From Ursus arctos (Eukaryota; Chordata; Mammalia; Carnivora; Ursidae): 64,000 nt of DNA. The position numbers and the translations under genes were made by a program. The stretch covers positions 20,065,449 to 20,129,448 of the forward strand of contig NW_026622930.1 of assembly GCF_023065955.2 (NCBI RefSeq). Direction: 5' to 3'. Shown here in pieces: positions 33,985 through 44,220 of the stretch (position 1 is its first letter; every line of letters begins with the position of its first letter). The notes beneath the pieces were generated by a model. The model was given only the letters and a program-made list of their open reading frames with translations, was not told where the DNA came from and ran no database searches.

Positions 33985-34215
33985 GTTGTTGTAAACATAA
34001 GCTTCAGCATCAGACCTGGGTGCAAATCGCCACCATGCTATGTGTGTCAGCCACAGGGCCTCAGACTGCTTATGTAGATGTCCTGCCTCAGCTTCCTCCC
34101 TCATGGAACACGAATCACCTCGACATCACAAGGTTGCTATCAGTTGAATAAGGACGTGTATGTAACACACTTACCACAGGACCTGGCCCATGATAAATGC
34201 TCAAAAGAGGATCGC
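33985..34215 (+). mobile_element. MIR SINE, nearly complete
   Basis: ATAAGCTTCAGCATCAGACC, TGGGTGCAAATCGCCACC, GCTATGTGTGTCAGCCACAG, CTTCCTCCCTCATGGAACAC, GGTTGCTATCAGTTGAATAAG, CACAGGACCTGGCCCATG and ATAAATGCTCAAAA cover most of the MIR length, including its L2-like 3' end. Confidence 0.82.
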
Positions 34216-34563
34216 TGGGGCCAGACCAGTCCCTACATTTTCAGATAAGGAAATACTGAGCCAACAGGTTCGGTGAGTGGTTCCCCAAAAAATAACATCT
34301 AATATTAAAAGCATTAATTATATTATTCAGGTTTATACAGAGTATTCAGTTTCAGAAAGTAGGTCAGAGTCCTATGTCATAGTTGTTTGTTTTATTTTTA
34401 CTGTCAGGACTTCAGTAAGGGCAGGAAATCCAACTCATAACCAATAACTGGCAAAGAGAGGCAATGACAGTATACATATCCCATGGATGTGTTTCAAGTT
34501 TAAGGCCAAGGTAAGGCTATCACACTGTATTGGCTATAGAAGGATTTCTTTTAAAAATGAACA

Positions 34564-34761
34564 GGGGCACCTGGGTGGCTCAGCCATTAAGTGTCTGCCT
34601 TCAGCTCAGGTCATGATCCCAGAGTCCTGGGACCAAGTCCCACATTGGGTTCCCTGCTCGGCAGGAAGCCTGCTTCTCCCTCTCACACTCCCCTTGCTTG
34701 TGTTCTCTCTCTCACTGTCTCTCTCTGTCAAAAAAATAAAAATCAAAATAAATAAATAAAT
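34564..34761 (+). mobile_element. CAN-SINE
   Basis: GGGCACCTGGGTGGCTCAGC, CAGCTCAGGTCATGATCCCA, GGAAGCCTGCTTCTCCCTCT, then CTGTCAAAAAAATAAAAATC and (AAAT)n. Target duplication AAAATGAACA (34554-34563 and 34762-34771), perfect over 10 bases. Confidence 0.95.
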
Positions 34762-34929
34762 AAAATGAACAAACAAAAAAGGACTTTTGTTGAAATTCTG
34801 GAAGTTTTCCTAGTGATTACACCAAGTATGAACAAGCTGAACATTCAAGGCCAAAGTAGTCTTCCAAAAACTGCACGTTCTCGAAGGTACAGTTTAAATA
34901 GTAGTAGGGCATGTGTGGTAGAGAGTGCA

Positions 34930-35130
34930 AGTAGTAATAGCTAGCATGTATTACCAAGCATCTTCCATGTGATAGAACTGTGGGAAGCATTTCACCACAC
35001 ATAAGCTCATTTTATACTTAAAACCACGCTATACGTGTCCTGTTACCATGTCCATTTTCAGATGAGAAGGCTCTGAGAGATAGACAACTTACACAGCTGA
35101 TGAGAAGCCAGGATTTCAACCAGGAACTCA
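34930..35130 (-). mobile_element. MIR SINE, inverted
   Basis: Antisense MIR: TAATAGCTAGCATGTATTAC, AAGCATTTCACCACACATAAG, CATTTTCAGATGAGAAGGCTC, ACACAGCTGATGAGAAGCCAG, GATTTCAACCAGGAACTCAC. Confidence 0.82.
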
Positions 35131-35258
35131 CGCAAGGTAATCTTGATTTCCTTTTTGTTCGGCTCCTTGACAATTTCCTCTATACTTCCCAAGTGCAGAA
35201 AATGATGACAGTGCCCTTGCCATCTCCTTCAAAATCTTTGTTTATCAAAAGCGTTCTG

Positions 35259-35420
35259 GGGGCAACCTGGTCAGTTGAACGCTCAACTCTTGGTTTCGGC
35301 TCAGGTCATGATCTCAGGGTGTGAGATCAAGCCCCGCGTCAGGCTCCACGTTGGGCATGGAAACTTTGTGCACTCTCTCTCTCTTTCTCTCCTTCAAATA
35401 AATAAATAAATCTTTTTAAA
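35259..35420 (+). mobile_element. CAN-SINE, short older subtype
   Basis: GGGCAACCTGGTCAGTTGAA, TTGGTTTCGGCTCAGGTCAT, GGTGTGAGATCAAGCCCC, then CACTCTCTCTCTCTTTCTCT and (AAAT)n. The head lacks the usual CGCCTGGGTGGC. Target duplication AAAAGC(G/A)TTCTG (35247-35258 and 35421-35432). Confidence 0.92.
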
Positions 35421-35534
35421 AAAAGCATTCTGTTTCCTCCTTCTTCAAGGTTATCATTTAGTCTATTTTTTTATTAATGCTTATTGCTGGATGAACAAAG
35501 ATGAACTATAACCACCTCTAAGCGGAAAAAGCGT

Positions 35535-35690
35535 GGCCACCCTGGTCCATGGTGACCGTGAAGTCCAACCTCCCTGACAAGTCATCTGGCCACAGTTGCA
35601 CAGCCTGGAAATAGCAATGGAGCTAGGAACCCAAGCTGTCACTCTACCGTTAAAGACCTCACACTTGACCACCATTTCTTAGTTGTATTT
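35535..35690 (-). mobile_element. Possible MIR, inverted
   Basis: GGCCACAGTTGCACAGCCTGG, AAATAGCAATGGAGCTAGGAA, CCCAAGCTGTCACTCTACCG weakly follow the antisense MIR. Confidence 0.4.
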
Positions 35691-35726
35691 GTAGCCATGG
35701 CGGCAGCAGCAATAAGAGAAATTCAC

Positions 35727-35833
35727 GTGATGTGATGAGCACTGGGTGGTATACGCAACTGATGAATTCTTGAGCACTGCCTCTGAAACTAATGATGTAC
35801 TGCATGTTGGCTAATTGAATTTAAACTAAAAAG
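35727..35833 (+). mobile_element. Carnivore L1 extreme 3' end
   Basis: GTGATGTGATGAGCACTGGG, TGGTATACGCAACTGATGAAT, AAACTAATGATGTACTGCATG, then AAACTAAAAAGG. Only about 107 bases of the carnivore L1 3' UTR remain. A possible target repeat is AGAGAAATTCAC against AGAGAAGTCAC. Confidence 0.82.
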
Positions 35834-35849
35834 GAGAGAGAGAGAAGTC

Positions 35850-35990
35850 ACAGATCTCTGACATTCAATCCTAACTCTGGAGTCTTTGGCAAATCAATTT
35901 CCCTGAAATCTCTGTTTGCTCCCTGGCAAAATGGGACTTAAAACCGCTGCAAACTTTCTCAGTGTGGAATGTTTGTGAAATGCCATGGCA
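35850..35990 (+). mobile_element. Possible MIR
   Basis: CTAACTCTGGAGTCTTTGGCA, AATCAATTTCCCTGAAATCTC, GGCAAAATGGGACTTAAAA in MIR order. Weak. Confidence 0.45.
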
Positions 35991-36639
35991 TGGAAAGGAT
36001 GGATTGTCCCAAATGCCAGACAAAGCACCAAACCCGTTAAGATGGGTTGCCAAACAGACATTGGTGGGGGACGATGTTATCTCCTGATGCAGGATTTAGT
36101 TCCAAAATAAATGGCAAGATTAAAATAAGAGACTCTTGGCTAAGAGTCTCTATATTAAACGTGTAATTGACCTGGTTCTTGAAGTGCCCTTAAAACATCA
36201 TTTCCTTTGGTTCCAGATACTGGAAAATACTCTTCAAGGTAACAAAGTGTAGGTAATGATGCCAGTTCCCTTTCTATTCCTCAGAGCCTTTGTTTTTAAT
36301 TTTCTCTCTTCCTCATGAAATCATTTATCTTCTTTTTTCCATTTGTTCTCAATTGTTGGGTGATGAGCTTTTGTCAAAGATGACCTCCAGCCACCTCCCA
36401 GTAGTAAAAACAAGATCGCTCTTCTCCACAGTGAATGGACCTCTCATCCTCTAGAACACTTTCCTCTCTGCATCTTTCAAGTGCCCCCCACCCTTCTTAG
36501 GATGGGGATTTATAACTCTTGGGTTGAGGTTGAACGGAATGAAATTAATCAGAGTCCTAGACACTTAAAACTAGAAGAATCCTTAGCTCTCGCCAGCCTT
36601 ACCCTCTCAATTCACATTCAGCTGACAGTGAATTTTTAA
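35991..36639. other. Unannotated non-coding sequence with a perfect hairpin
   Basis: No gene or repeat seen apart from the inverted repeat at 36128-36151. Confidence 0.5.
36128..36151. repeat. Perfect 10-bp hairpin with 4-base loop
   Basis: AGAGACTCTT, loop GGCT, AAGAGTCTCT. The flanks extend the stem loosely with one bulge. No U-tract follows, and a bacterial-type terminator makes no sense in this genome. Confidence 0.9.
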
Positions 36640-36775
36640 CATGTATTCAGCTAGGCGTTTCACGACATTGACTCGTTCAATTTTATATAATTCTTACAAA
36701 AATCCTGTAAGATCTCCATTTTAGAGAAAAGAAACAAAACGTGGAGATGCTATTTGCTTGCCAAATCGCTGAAGG
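36640..36775 (-). mobile_element. MIR SINE, inverted
   Basis: TGTATTCAGCTAGGCGTTTC, TCTTACAAAAATCCTGTAAG, CTCCATTTTAGAGAAAAGAAA follow the antisense MIR 3' half. Confidence 0.65.
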
Positions 36776-37884
36776 CCTTTCTCTCCTGGGTCAGGGAACC
36801 AATTTGTTCAAATTCAGACCAATGACAGTACACCGTCCATAAAATCCACATCACTTTCCCCAGAACAATGAACCAACAAGAAGCTGAAAATTAGATTAAC
36901 ACTAAGATTAAATGCCATGGGTAAGATTCTTCACAAAGAAAATTCTAATGAAATGAAAACACAGCCAAAACAATCTTTTTGCGGTATACAGTTTACGTGA
37001 TGGTTGTGCTTCATTTCTGACACTGAAGGGTGGTAGGAAATGCTTCTCTCCAGATTTTCTGAAAAAAGAATCCACCCAAAGTTGGACTTTCTTGTTTCAA
37101 TGGTGCGAAAGATGAGATCGAGAACAGAGGCTGATAAATAATTTATGAACAAGACTGCTTCACTGATCAGATTGGGTGCCGAAAACTTCTTTGAAAACCC
37201 ATGAGGAACATTCTTAAGGGAAATTATTTGCACTTTCTTGGGTCGTAGGCGTCTTTTTCTCCCCCTGCTATTAGTTTGATTTTGGCTTGACAGTCACCAC
37301 TGTGCAGAAATGTAGCAGCAAACACAATGAAAAGCCTTTCCACATGATTATTTTCGAAAGTAATAAGACATGTGTGACCTGCAAAATCAGCCCCTCCAAC
37401 GCGTCAGGTAAGGAGCGTGCATGATTGTATTTTTAAAAACTGCCTCCAGCTCCACACCACGGAGGAGCGCAGAAGCAAAACTCCCGGAGTCTAGGGTGGA
37501 CATTTGCTGCCATCTACTGGTCGCCGATGGAATGACATACGTTTCTGGATTTTTCTCAAAAGGTAAGAGGATAGAAGGTGGGGGGTTGGGGGAACATATT
37601 CTTTTGATTAGGTAAGAAATTCTCAGTGGAGAGGAATTTCTACCACCAGTCACGGAGCCGTATGTAATTTGTGCTAAAGAAGGTATTAAAAGCAGCTCTC
37701 ACCTATAATCTAGGGAGTCTACCTATAAGAAGAGATGCCACACTCTCCCCTTGTTTCTTCAGCCATGGGATGTCTGAATGAGTCTCAATTCACATTCATC
37801 CTACTGAAGCTTCAAACCGAGGAGAAGAACCATAATAGTTTGGCTACTCCTATGGGCTTTGGTTGTCAGAGCAAACTAACAATT
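36776..37884. other. Unannotated non-coding sequence
   Basis: No gene recognised. The minus frame of 100 codons at 36931-37233 has no domain I know. 37390-37560 is locally richer in CpG (for example CGCGTC, CCACGGAGGAGCGC, GGTCGCCGATGG). Confidence 0.45.
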
Positions 37885-38115
37885 ACTACCTGACCAAAAC
37901 TTCAGGAAAGTTACTTAACCCCTTTGAACATTATCTTCCTTTTCCAGAGAGGGGGAAATAATCATAGTCACTGCACAGTGTCATTGCTCAGCTTTCATTC
38001 AGTGTTCATTTACTGAGATGCTGGCGTGAGGATTACATGGGAGAATATGCATAAAGTTCCTTGCAAAATGCCTGACACACAAACTCAATAAATAGGCCAG
38101 CTATTACCCCTTTTT
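37885..38115 (+). mobile_element. MIR SINE
   Basis: AACTTCAGGAAAGTTACTTAA, CCCCTTTGAACATTATCTTC, GAGGATTACATGGGAGAATAT, GCATAAAGTTCCTTGCAAAAT, GCCTGACACACAAACTCAAT follow the MIR order with an insertion in the middle. Confidence 0.75.
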
Positions 38116-38964
38116 AACATTATCGTAGCTTACTTTCCTTCCTATGCGTATGACTCACAATGCCAGTTTGTGGTATTGAAGGGGGAAACTACTCGGAACA
38201 GCCCTCCTGGGTCATAAGCTTCTCTGAGAAATTAGAGATCCACGCTTCTGTGACTCAAGGAAGACCACGACAAGAAGGAAGCCTGGCACCTCCAAGAGAC
38301 AGCGCCAGCTGCACAGATGAGCCTTCCTGCACGGCTTTCATCCAGATGATAGTAGAATAAATGCCAATCCCAGTCCCGTTATCATAACAACCAGAGAGAT
38401 GGTGAAATGATTTTGTAAGGCTGAGAAGTTCGAAAGAATGAGTGTATGTGGAGATTTTAACTGATTATACTCGGATCATTTCATTTAGTCCCCCATGTTT
38501 ATTTTACAAGCAACACTTACGATTTGGGCAGATATGCAGATCCAGGGAAAACTCAGAGTTATGTTCTTAGGAGGGAGAGGGTAAATAGAGAAAAAGGACC
38601 ACTTTCTGCCTTTGTCAACAGATGATATCTGTAAGCACGTGATAGTCGTAAGCAATTACTTTCTTCGCCTTATCATCATCAGCATTAGGATTTGGGGAAA
38701 TAATCATGCCATACGCATAAGTCTTCCGACATGCTCAGTATAAGTATTTTTTAATAAGCTTCAGGAATTTGTTGAGAAGGGTAACAATTGTGCAGGATGC
38801 TATGTTGGTCGCAAAATTTAGTCCCAAATCTATAGCAAGTCCCTACCTCTTAAGCATTTCATTTAAATCAGAGACCACATCGCTGCTCAAAAAGTTAAGA
38901 GGTGGAAAGAAAAACAGTGTGACACAAAATGCCATACAGAGGGAGACACATGTAACAAAGTCAA
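38116..38964. other. Unannotated non-coding sequence
   Basis: No gene or repeat recognised. Confidence 0.45.
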
Positions 38965-39220
38965 TTTAAAGGACAGATTCTGAAACTGGGCTGCTGGAGT
39001 TTGGGTCCCAGCTCTGCCATGTACTGGATGTATGAACCATTGGCAGGCTCCCAAATGTCTCTGTTCCTATATTTCCTCACCTGTAACGTAAGGGAAAAAC
39101 AGTGCCTCGTCTATGGAGCTGTCTTGAGGATTAAGTGACTTTAATATATGCAAATCCCTCGGAACAGTGCCTGATATGTAGTAAACACCATGGGTTAGTT
39201 ATTATTAAAGAAGCAAAGAA
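38965..39220 (+). mobile_element. MIR SINE, nearly complete
   Basis: One of the best MIRs here: TGGAGTTTGGGTCCCAGCTCT, GCCATGTACTGGATGTATGAA, TTTCCTCACCTGTAACGTAAG, GTCTTGAGGATTAAGTGACTT, GAACAGTGCCTGATATGTAGT. Confidence 0.88.
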
Positions 39221-39244
39221 CATTTGGAATAAACAGTTTTACAA

Positions 39245-39447
39245 GAGAAGAGGAAGAGGAGAGGAGAGGAGAGGAGAGGAGAGGAGAGGAGAGGAGAGGA
39301 GAGGAGAGGAGAGGAGAGGAAGGGGAGGGGAGGGGAGGGGAGGGGAGGGAAGGGAAGGGAAGGGAAGGGAAGGGAAGGGAAGAGAAGAGAAGAGAAAGAA
39401 GGGAAGGGAAGGGAAGGGAAGGGAAGGGAAGGGAAGGGAAGAGAAGG
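39245..39447. repeat. Purine-rich pentanucleotide array (GGAGA/GGGGA/GGGAA)n
   Basis: About 200 bases of almost pure purine on the plus strand in ordered blocks: (GAGAG)n to 39320, (GGGGA)n to about 39348, (GGGAA)n to about 39380, (GAGAA)n, then (GGGAA)n again. It creates open frames on both strands (39135-39452 and 39195-39563) that are only repeat translations. Begins at the end of the MIR. Confidence 0.95.
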
Positions 39448-39482
39448 TATAGGTGAGGGCTGCTATTAATACGTTCTTTAGC

Positions 39483-39521
39483 CGAGGGGAGGGGAGGAGA
39501 GGGAAGGGAAGGGAAGAGAGA
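39483..39521. repeat. Second block of the same purine array
   Basis: GAGGGGAGGGGAGGAGAGGG and AAGGGAAGGGAAGAGAG repeat the same units after a 36-base unique spacer, so the array is split. Confidence 0.88.
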
Positions 39522-40550
39522 AATTGGTCCTTTAGAATTTTTCTTTATGCTGGTGATTTCCAAAGCTTTTTTTTTTTTTTAAAGCAGTAGAATTATGTTT
39601 CAAAAATAAAATCATACCAAGTCCAAATATATAAAAGATGAAAGCAGAATTGAGCTGGCGGGAGCGGGAGGCAGCCAGGCCATCCAGACATCCCTTGAGG
39701 AGGTCGACCTCTGAGACTACACAGATGAACCAAGGGAAGCCCCAGAAAACAAAAAACAGAGAGAAAACCATTGATTTTGCTATTTGTGTTTCCCAGCACA
39801 AACTTTTTGGGGAATAGGCCTGATCGGAGCAAATGGAACCAGAAACACCAATGGAGAAATCTGTAGAAGCTCTCCTTGTGCCCAGGCATCCCACTGCAGG
39901 AACCGGTTCTCAGATTATGTGTGCTGAAAAAACTACAGACAGATAGCACTGTGAGCTCCAGGAAGGTTGTAAGGCTAAGTTCCCCTACTATTGACCTCAG
40001 TTTAGTTAGCTGTTCATCTCATGGATCGCCATAGCACCAGAGGGGATGAGACATATGGAAGGTTATTGAACATTGCATGATGAAGCGAATCCACCCAACC
40101 CAGGCAGTTAGGACGCATCCCACAGGTCTTGGCATTCAGTGTCCCTCAGCTAATAAAGCCCCAGCTACGTGCAGGCAAGTTGGGTCTGATATCCAACAAT
40201 AATACATGTTTTAGGATGACAAGCTCAGTCCCTAACCAGTTGTTCTTCCTTACGCTGATTACAGTCTTAAGAAAACAATGCCTCTGCTCACTTTGAAGGT
40301 GGTGGTGGTGGTGGTGGTGGTGATGCCCTCTAAAAAGGGTGGCTTTGAACCTAAGCCAGCAGCATCGATGTTGCTTCTTGAATATGTCTGCGCAAAGAGT
40401 CCTTTCTTCTAAATGAAATGATTTCAGCATTTGGCAAAGAATTGTTTTAGTTTCAGCACTTATGCAGTAGCTCCTTTCGAATAGGCCAATAATATATTAA
40501 GTGGTTTCTCATGTATGTTCTATTTCTTAAGTTTGTAAGGGTCAAAAATC
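39522..40550. other. Unannotated non-coding sequence
   Basis: No gene recognised. Overlapping minus frames of 120 and 118 codons at 39532-39949 are in two phases of the same strand and resemble no protein I know. (GGT)n at 40298-40322. Confidence 0.4.
40298..40322. repeat. (GGT)8 tract
   Basis: GGTGGTGGTGGTGGTGGTGG continuing to GGTGATG. It gives the His-run in the minus frame at 40146-40430. Confidence 0.9.
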
Positions 40551-40710
40551 TTTTTTTTTTTTTTTTGCCTCTTTTTATTATTGAAATATAGTTGGTCTAC
40601 AATGTTATATCAGCTTCGGGCGTACAACGTAGTGAGTCAACAAGGCAGTGTATAACTCAGCACTCACCGTGGTAAGAATAATGGCCACCTGTCACCATAC
40701 ATCACTTTTT
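40551..40710 (-). mobile_element. L1 3' end, inverted
   Basis: A T run at 40551-40566 (antisense poly-A) is followed by TTATTATTGAAATATAGTTG, GTCTACAATGTTATATCAGC, TTCGGGCGTACAACGTAGTG and CACCTGTCACCATACATCAC, the antisense of an L1MA-type 3' UTR. Truncated at about 40710. Confidence 0.82.
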
Positions 40711-41306
40711 ACAATGTCTATGGAAGATGAGTCTCAGCCTCAGATGTTCATTTTCATAGTTCATTCATATAGAGACTACGTGGAAGTTTTAGGATGTATT
40801 CCCACCTATATTTCTGTTTTTATTGGGGCCGCAAAAAGTTTTTCTAATTGTAAACGTTCTATTATGTTTATTATCTCACTTGACATTAGTGATGTTTATA
40901 CTAAAAATTTTCTAATTATTCTTCCTTTTTAATATATCCCAAAGGTCGAACCTTCTTTTTAAAAATGCTATTTTAGTTAGAATAGTTGAGTTTTTTAGAA
41001 AAGACTTTTCTGGCATCTGCCAGAATGTTTCCATAACACATAGGTAAATCCTCAAAAATTATTATTTTCCAGTGCTGATACATCAGTCCAGTGGTTTTCT
41101 ACTTGCTGTCTAAAAAGGCAAATGGCATACGAAATAATCTTTGAACCCCTCACATAAGAAGATGAGGTAGAAGGATAAAAATTGGATGGTTGACTGGATA
41201 AATGTCACCTTACAAAGAATAGACCAGTGATATGAAGTCTAAAATCCCTCCACCATATTCAACATATATACATATGAATCAAAAAGTCTGGGAGAAAAAT
41301 ATTTAC
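40711..41306. other. Unannotated non-coding sequence
   Basis: No gene or repeat recognised; it follows the truncated L1 without a visible target repeat. The 94-codon frame at 40648-40932 starts inside that L1 and is chance. Confidence 0.4.
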
Positions 41307-41315
41307 TTCGATTCT

Positions 41316-41508
41316 TTTTGTTTGTTTGAAGTTTTTATTTAAACTCCAGTTAGTTAACATCTGGTATAATTTTATTTTCCGGTGCACAATACAGTGATTC
41401 AAGATTTCTATATGTCACGCAGTACTCACACAAGTGCGCTCCGTGATCCCCATCACCTATTAAACCCGTGCCCCAGATCAGTTTGTTCTTTCTGGTTAGA
41501 AGTCTGTT
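41316..41508 (-). mobile_element. Carnivore L1 (outer, inverted), first part
   Basis: Antisense 3' UTR: T-rich tail, TTATTTAAACTCCAGTTAGT, TAACATCTGGTATAATTTT, CATCACCTATTAAACCCGTG. Its target duplication is TTCGATTCT (41307-41315) against TTTGATTCT (42222-42230). The element is split at 41508 by another L1. Confidence 0.9.
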
Positions 41509-42101
41509 GCACTACTGGGTATTTACCCCAAAGAGACAGACGTAGTGAAGAGAAGGGCCATATGCACCCCAATGTTCATAGCAGCATTGTCCACAATAGC
41601 TAAATCGTGGAAGGAGCCGAGATGCCCTTCAACAGATGAGTGGATTAAGAAGTTGTGGTCCATATATACAATGGAATATTACTCAGCCATCAGAAAGAAC
41701 GAGTTCTCAACATTTGCTGCAACATGGATGGCACTGGAGGAGATAATGCTAAGTGAAATAAGTCAAGCAGAGAAAGACAATTATCATATGACTTCTCTCA
41801 TCTATGGAACATAAGAACTAGGAAGATCGATAGGGGAAGAAAGGGATAAAGAAAGGGGGGTAATCAGAAGGGGGAATGAAGCATGAGAGACTGTGGACTA
41901 TGAGAAACAAACTGAGGGCCTCAGAGGGGAGGGGGGTGGGGGAATGGGACAGACTGGTGATGGGTAGTAAGGAGGGCATGTATTGCATGGTGCACTGGGT
42001 GTTATACGCAACTAATGAATCATCAAGCTTTACATCGGAAACCGGGGATGTACTGTATGGTGACTAACATAATATAATAAAAAACATTAAAATTTAAAAA
42101 A
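41509..42101 (+). mobile_element. Carnivore L1 (inner), inserted head-on into the outer L1
   Basis: 5'-truncated sense L1 beginning in ORF2 (CACTACTGGGTATTTACCCC), running through the ORF2 stop at about 41812-41814, the G-rich 3' UTR (CAGAGGGGAGGGGGGTGGGG), GTGCACTGGGTGTTATACGC, to an A-rich end. The target duplication AGAAGTCT(G/A)TT (41498-41508 and 42102-42112) lies within the outer L1, proving the order of insertion. Confidence 0.95.
41515..41814 (+). pseudogene. L1 ORF2 C-terminal remnant
   Basis: The last roughly 100 codons of L1 ORF2 (reverse transcriptase/endonuclease protein), of which 89 are open from an internal ATG at 41545 to the TAA at 41812. Recognisable residues include YTMEYYSAIRKNEF and MLSEISQAEKDNYH. 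It holds only the cysteine-poor end of the C-terminal region, without endonuclease or reverse transcriptase domains, so it has no activity. The intact frame indicates a fairly recent insertion. Confidence 0.88.
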
Positions 42102-42221
42102 AGAAGTCTATTTCTTGATTTGCCTCTCTCTCTTTTTTTTCTTACCCTTTGCTCATTTGTTTTGTTTCTTAAATTCCACATATGAATGAAGTCATATGGT
42201 ATTTGTCATTCTCTGACTGAT
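42102..42221 (-). mobile_element. Carnivore L1 (outer, inverted), second part
   Basis: Resumes after the inner L1: AGAAGTCTATTTCTTGATTTG, GCTCATTTGTTTTGTTTCTT, AAATTCCACATATGAATGAAG, CATATGGTATTTGTCATTCT (antisense of the ORF2 end). Truncated at 42221. Confidence 0.9.
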
Positions 42222-42230
42222 TTTGATTCT

Positions 42231-43504
42231 GGTAGTGACAATTCATCACTTATTTTGGCTACTAAGCATCAGAACCCCTTTTTAAGTTTGGAGAATTCCA
42301 CAGTTTATCATTTTGGGCGGACAACAAAGACCACCTTTAGAAAACAGAAATGACAGCTGAGCATCCTTTCCTCCTAGGATTCAGAAGTTGATGAACTCTT
42401 CCAATCAAAGTCACCCAACCTCGACTTTGACGACATGGCTAGTGATACAAGACAGCAGGGATGAAGCGTTCTCTCTTTGCTTGTGGCAGCAGGGTTGTAG
42501 TAGATGCAGGGCTGAACCTCTGACCCAGAATTAGTGGTCATGCCAACTCTAGAATCTGGTGGTCAGCAGCAGGAGCGGCAGTTTGCTCAGCAACGATGTT
42601 CTGAGCCATGCCTGTTCAGAAAGATTATTCTAGGTTTTATTTTTCTGTTCTCCCAGTAGATCTGTGAGCTACATGATAAATTTAAACTCCATTTCGTTTC
42701 ATCTACTAGACTCAGCTTCCCTTGTTTACAGCCAAGAGCTATGAATTAATAACTCAAGATCTTTGAACCACAGAGGTTAGCATTTACTTATCTAGCACCC
42801 CAATTTTTCAAATTGGCTTAGTTTTATTTAGCCAACACCACTTAGCTCCTTACATATCAGAACATAGTCTTCCTTTTTAAAATACCCCATACCCAAATGC
42901 CACCTACCTATGATGTGCACTTAAACAAAACTGGTCAATTGATTGAATAATTGGTACAGAGAAAAAGGAGGAAAATAATTCCCTGCTCTCTCTCTGCCAT
43001 GTCACTCGTGGAGATGTTTCAAGTTCCTTTTCAAACCATTGGGCAAAAATAGAAAGTAAGTAACTGCCTTAAAATTAGGTTAACTAAGCTCACAATTGGC
43101 TACGGTTATAAGTCCTCCTCAGAGTTTTTAGACTAAAAGTAAAATATTCAAAAAGAAACTAACATCGCAATTTATATATAGCACAGTGCATTCATAAAAA
43201 CCAGTTGTTCCTGCAGAAAGTCTAGGTGTCTTTGATTTTCATCACCAACATCTTGTTTTCTGAGGCTCCAAATTTAAAAATGAAAACATTCACATTAGGT
43301 CACCTACAAGTCACTGGAAAGAAACTTCCAAAAGCTGGAGATAATCAATGACCATAGCATCTTGCAAAACAGGTAGAGGAGAAGCCCCCAGACTACAAAG
43401 CTTAATCAAATTAAACTTAGCAAAAGTATGATTTTAACGATATCTTCAAATAAATTCATGCATCAAAACTTGAATCAAGAGTTGGGGAGTATCAAAGGGT
43501 CTGG
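42231..43504. other. Unannotated non-coding sequence
   Basis: No gene or repeat recognised. Confidence 0.45.
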
Positions 43505-43830
43505 TAGGAGGTATTCAACAAGTATTTGTTCAATAAATGAATAAACTAAATTAAATTTCAAAATGTTCATAAATAACAGTGTTAAGGTGAGGGCCAGATC
43601 CAGATAAACAATCTTCCATACCCTTCCTGTGAAACTTCACCATCTGTCTTACTCTTTTATATCTGCCATTCACGGTCTTTCTCTCCTCTTCTCATCCCCA
43701 AATATTTAGTAGTGTGTGATCTTGCAGTCCCCATACAAATCCAAACTGCAACACCAATTATCCACTGACTTTGAAACAGGTTGCAACCTGTAGAGGGTCG
43801 ATTCTCCAACACTGTTTTCAAAGTGTTCTA
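43505..43830 (+). repeat. Tandem duplication, copy 1
   Basis: An L2-type 3' terminus (ACAAGTATTTGTTCAATAAATG) followed by unique-looking sequence that recurs at 44180-44480: CATTCACGGTCTTTCTCTCC, CATCCCCAAATA, CAGTCCCCATACAAATCCAAA and TGAAACAGGTTGCAACCTGTA. Offset between copies is about 655-670 bases. Diverged but collinear. Confidence 0.75.
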
Positions 43831-43959
43831 ATTTAATCTTTACTAATCTCTCCAGCCCTCACCCCAGATCATGACAATCATTCTGCACATATGGGACTCA
43901 ACATGTTTGTTGATTCCCACTGCCATTCAGCCCCTCAGGTGGGGGTCTTTGGGCAGTGA

Positions 43960-44220
43960 ACAAACCACACAACAGTGTGCAGTGGCCTTGCTCATTCTCC
44001 TCCTAGTTCTGTTCTATTTTTCTTTACAATACTGTTACTATCTGACATACTCTATTCTAGTTTATTCATTTCTTATCTGTTTCACCCACTCAAATAGCAG
44101 CTTCAAGAGGGAGTGGACTGTGTCTCTTTTGTTCATTGCCATATCCCTATATTACGGAATAGTCTCTGGCACATGGTAAGTGCTAAATAAATATTGGTTG
44201 AATTAATGAATTAATTAAAT
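43960..44220 (+). mobile_element. L2 LINE 3' end
   Basis: Sense L2: CAGTGGCCTTGCTCATTCTC, TAGCAGCTTCAAGAGGGAGT, GACTGTGTCTCTTTTGTTCA, TTGCCATATCCCTATATTAC, CTGGCACATGGTAAGTGC and TAAATAAATATTGGTTGAATT. Its terminus is where copy 2 of the duplication begins. Confidence 0.82.

Noticed and set aside
36128..36151. Rho-independent terminator
   Set aside because: The hairpin has no following T run and the sequence is vertebrate, where such terminators are not used.
39245..39447. CRISPR-like array
   Set aside because: The units are five-base tandem repeats without spacers, and the genome is mammalian.
39135..39563. Long open frames on both strands in the purine array (Arg/Glu/Gly-rich and Leu/Pro/Ser-rich)
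   Set aside because: They are translations of a pentanucleotide repeat without stop codons, not genes.
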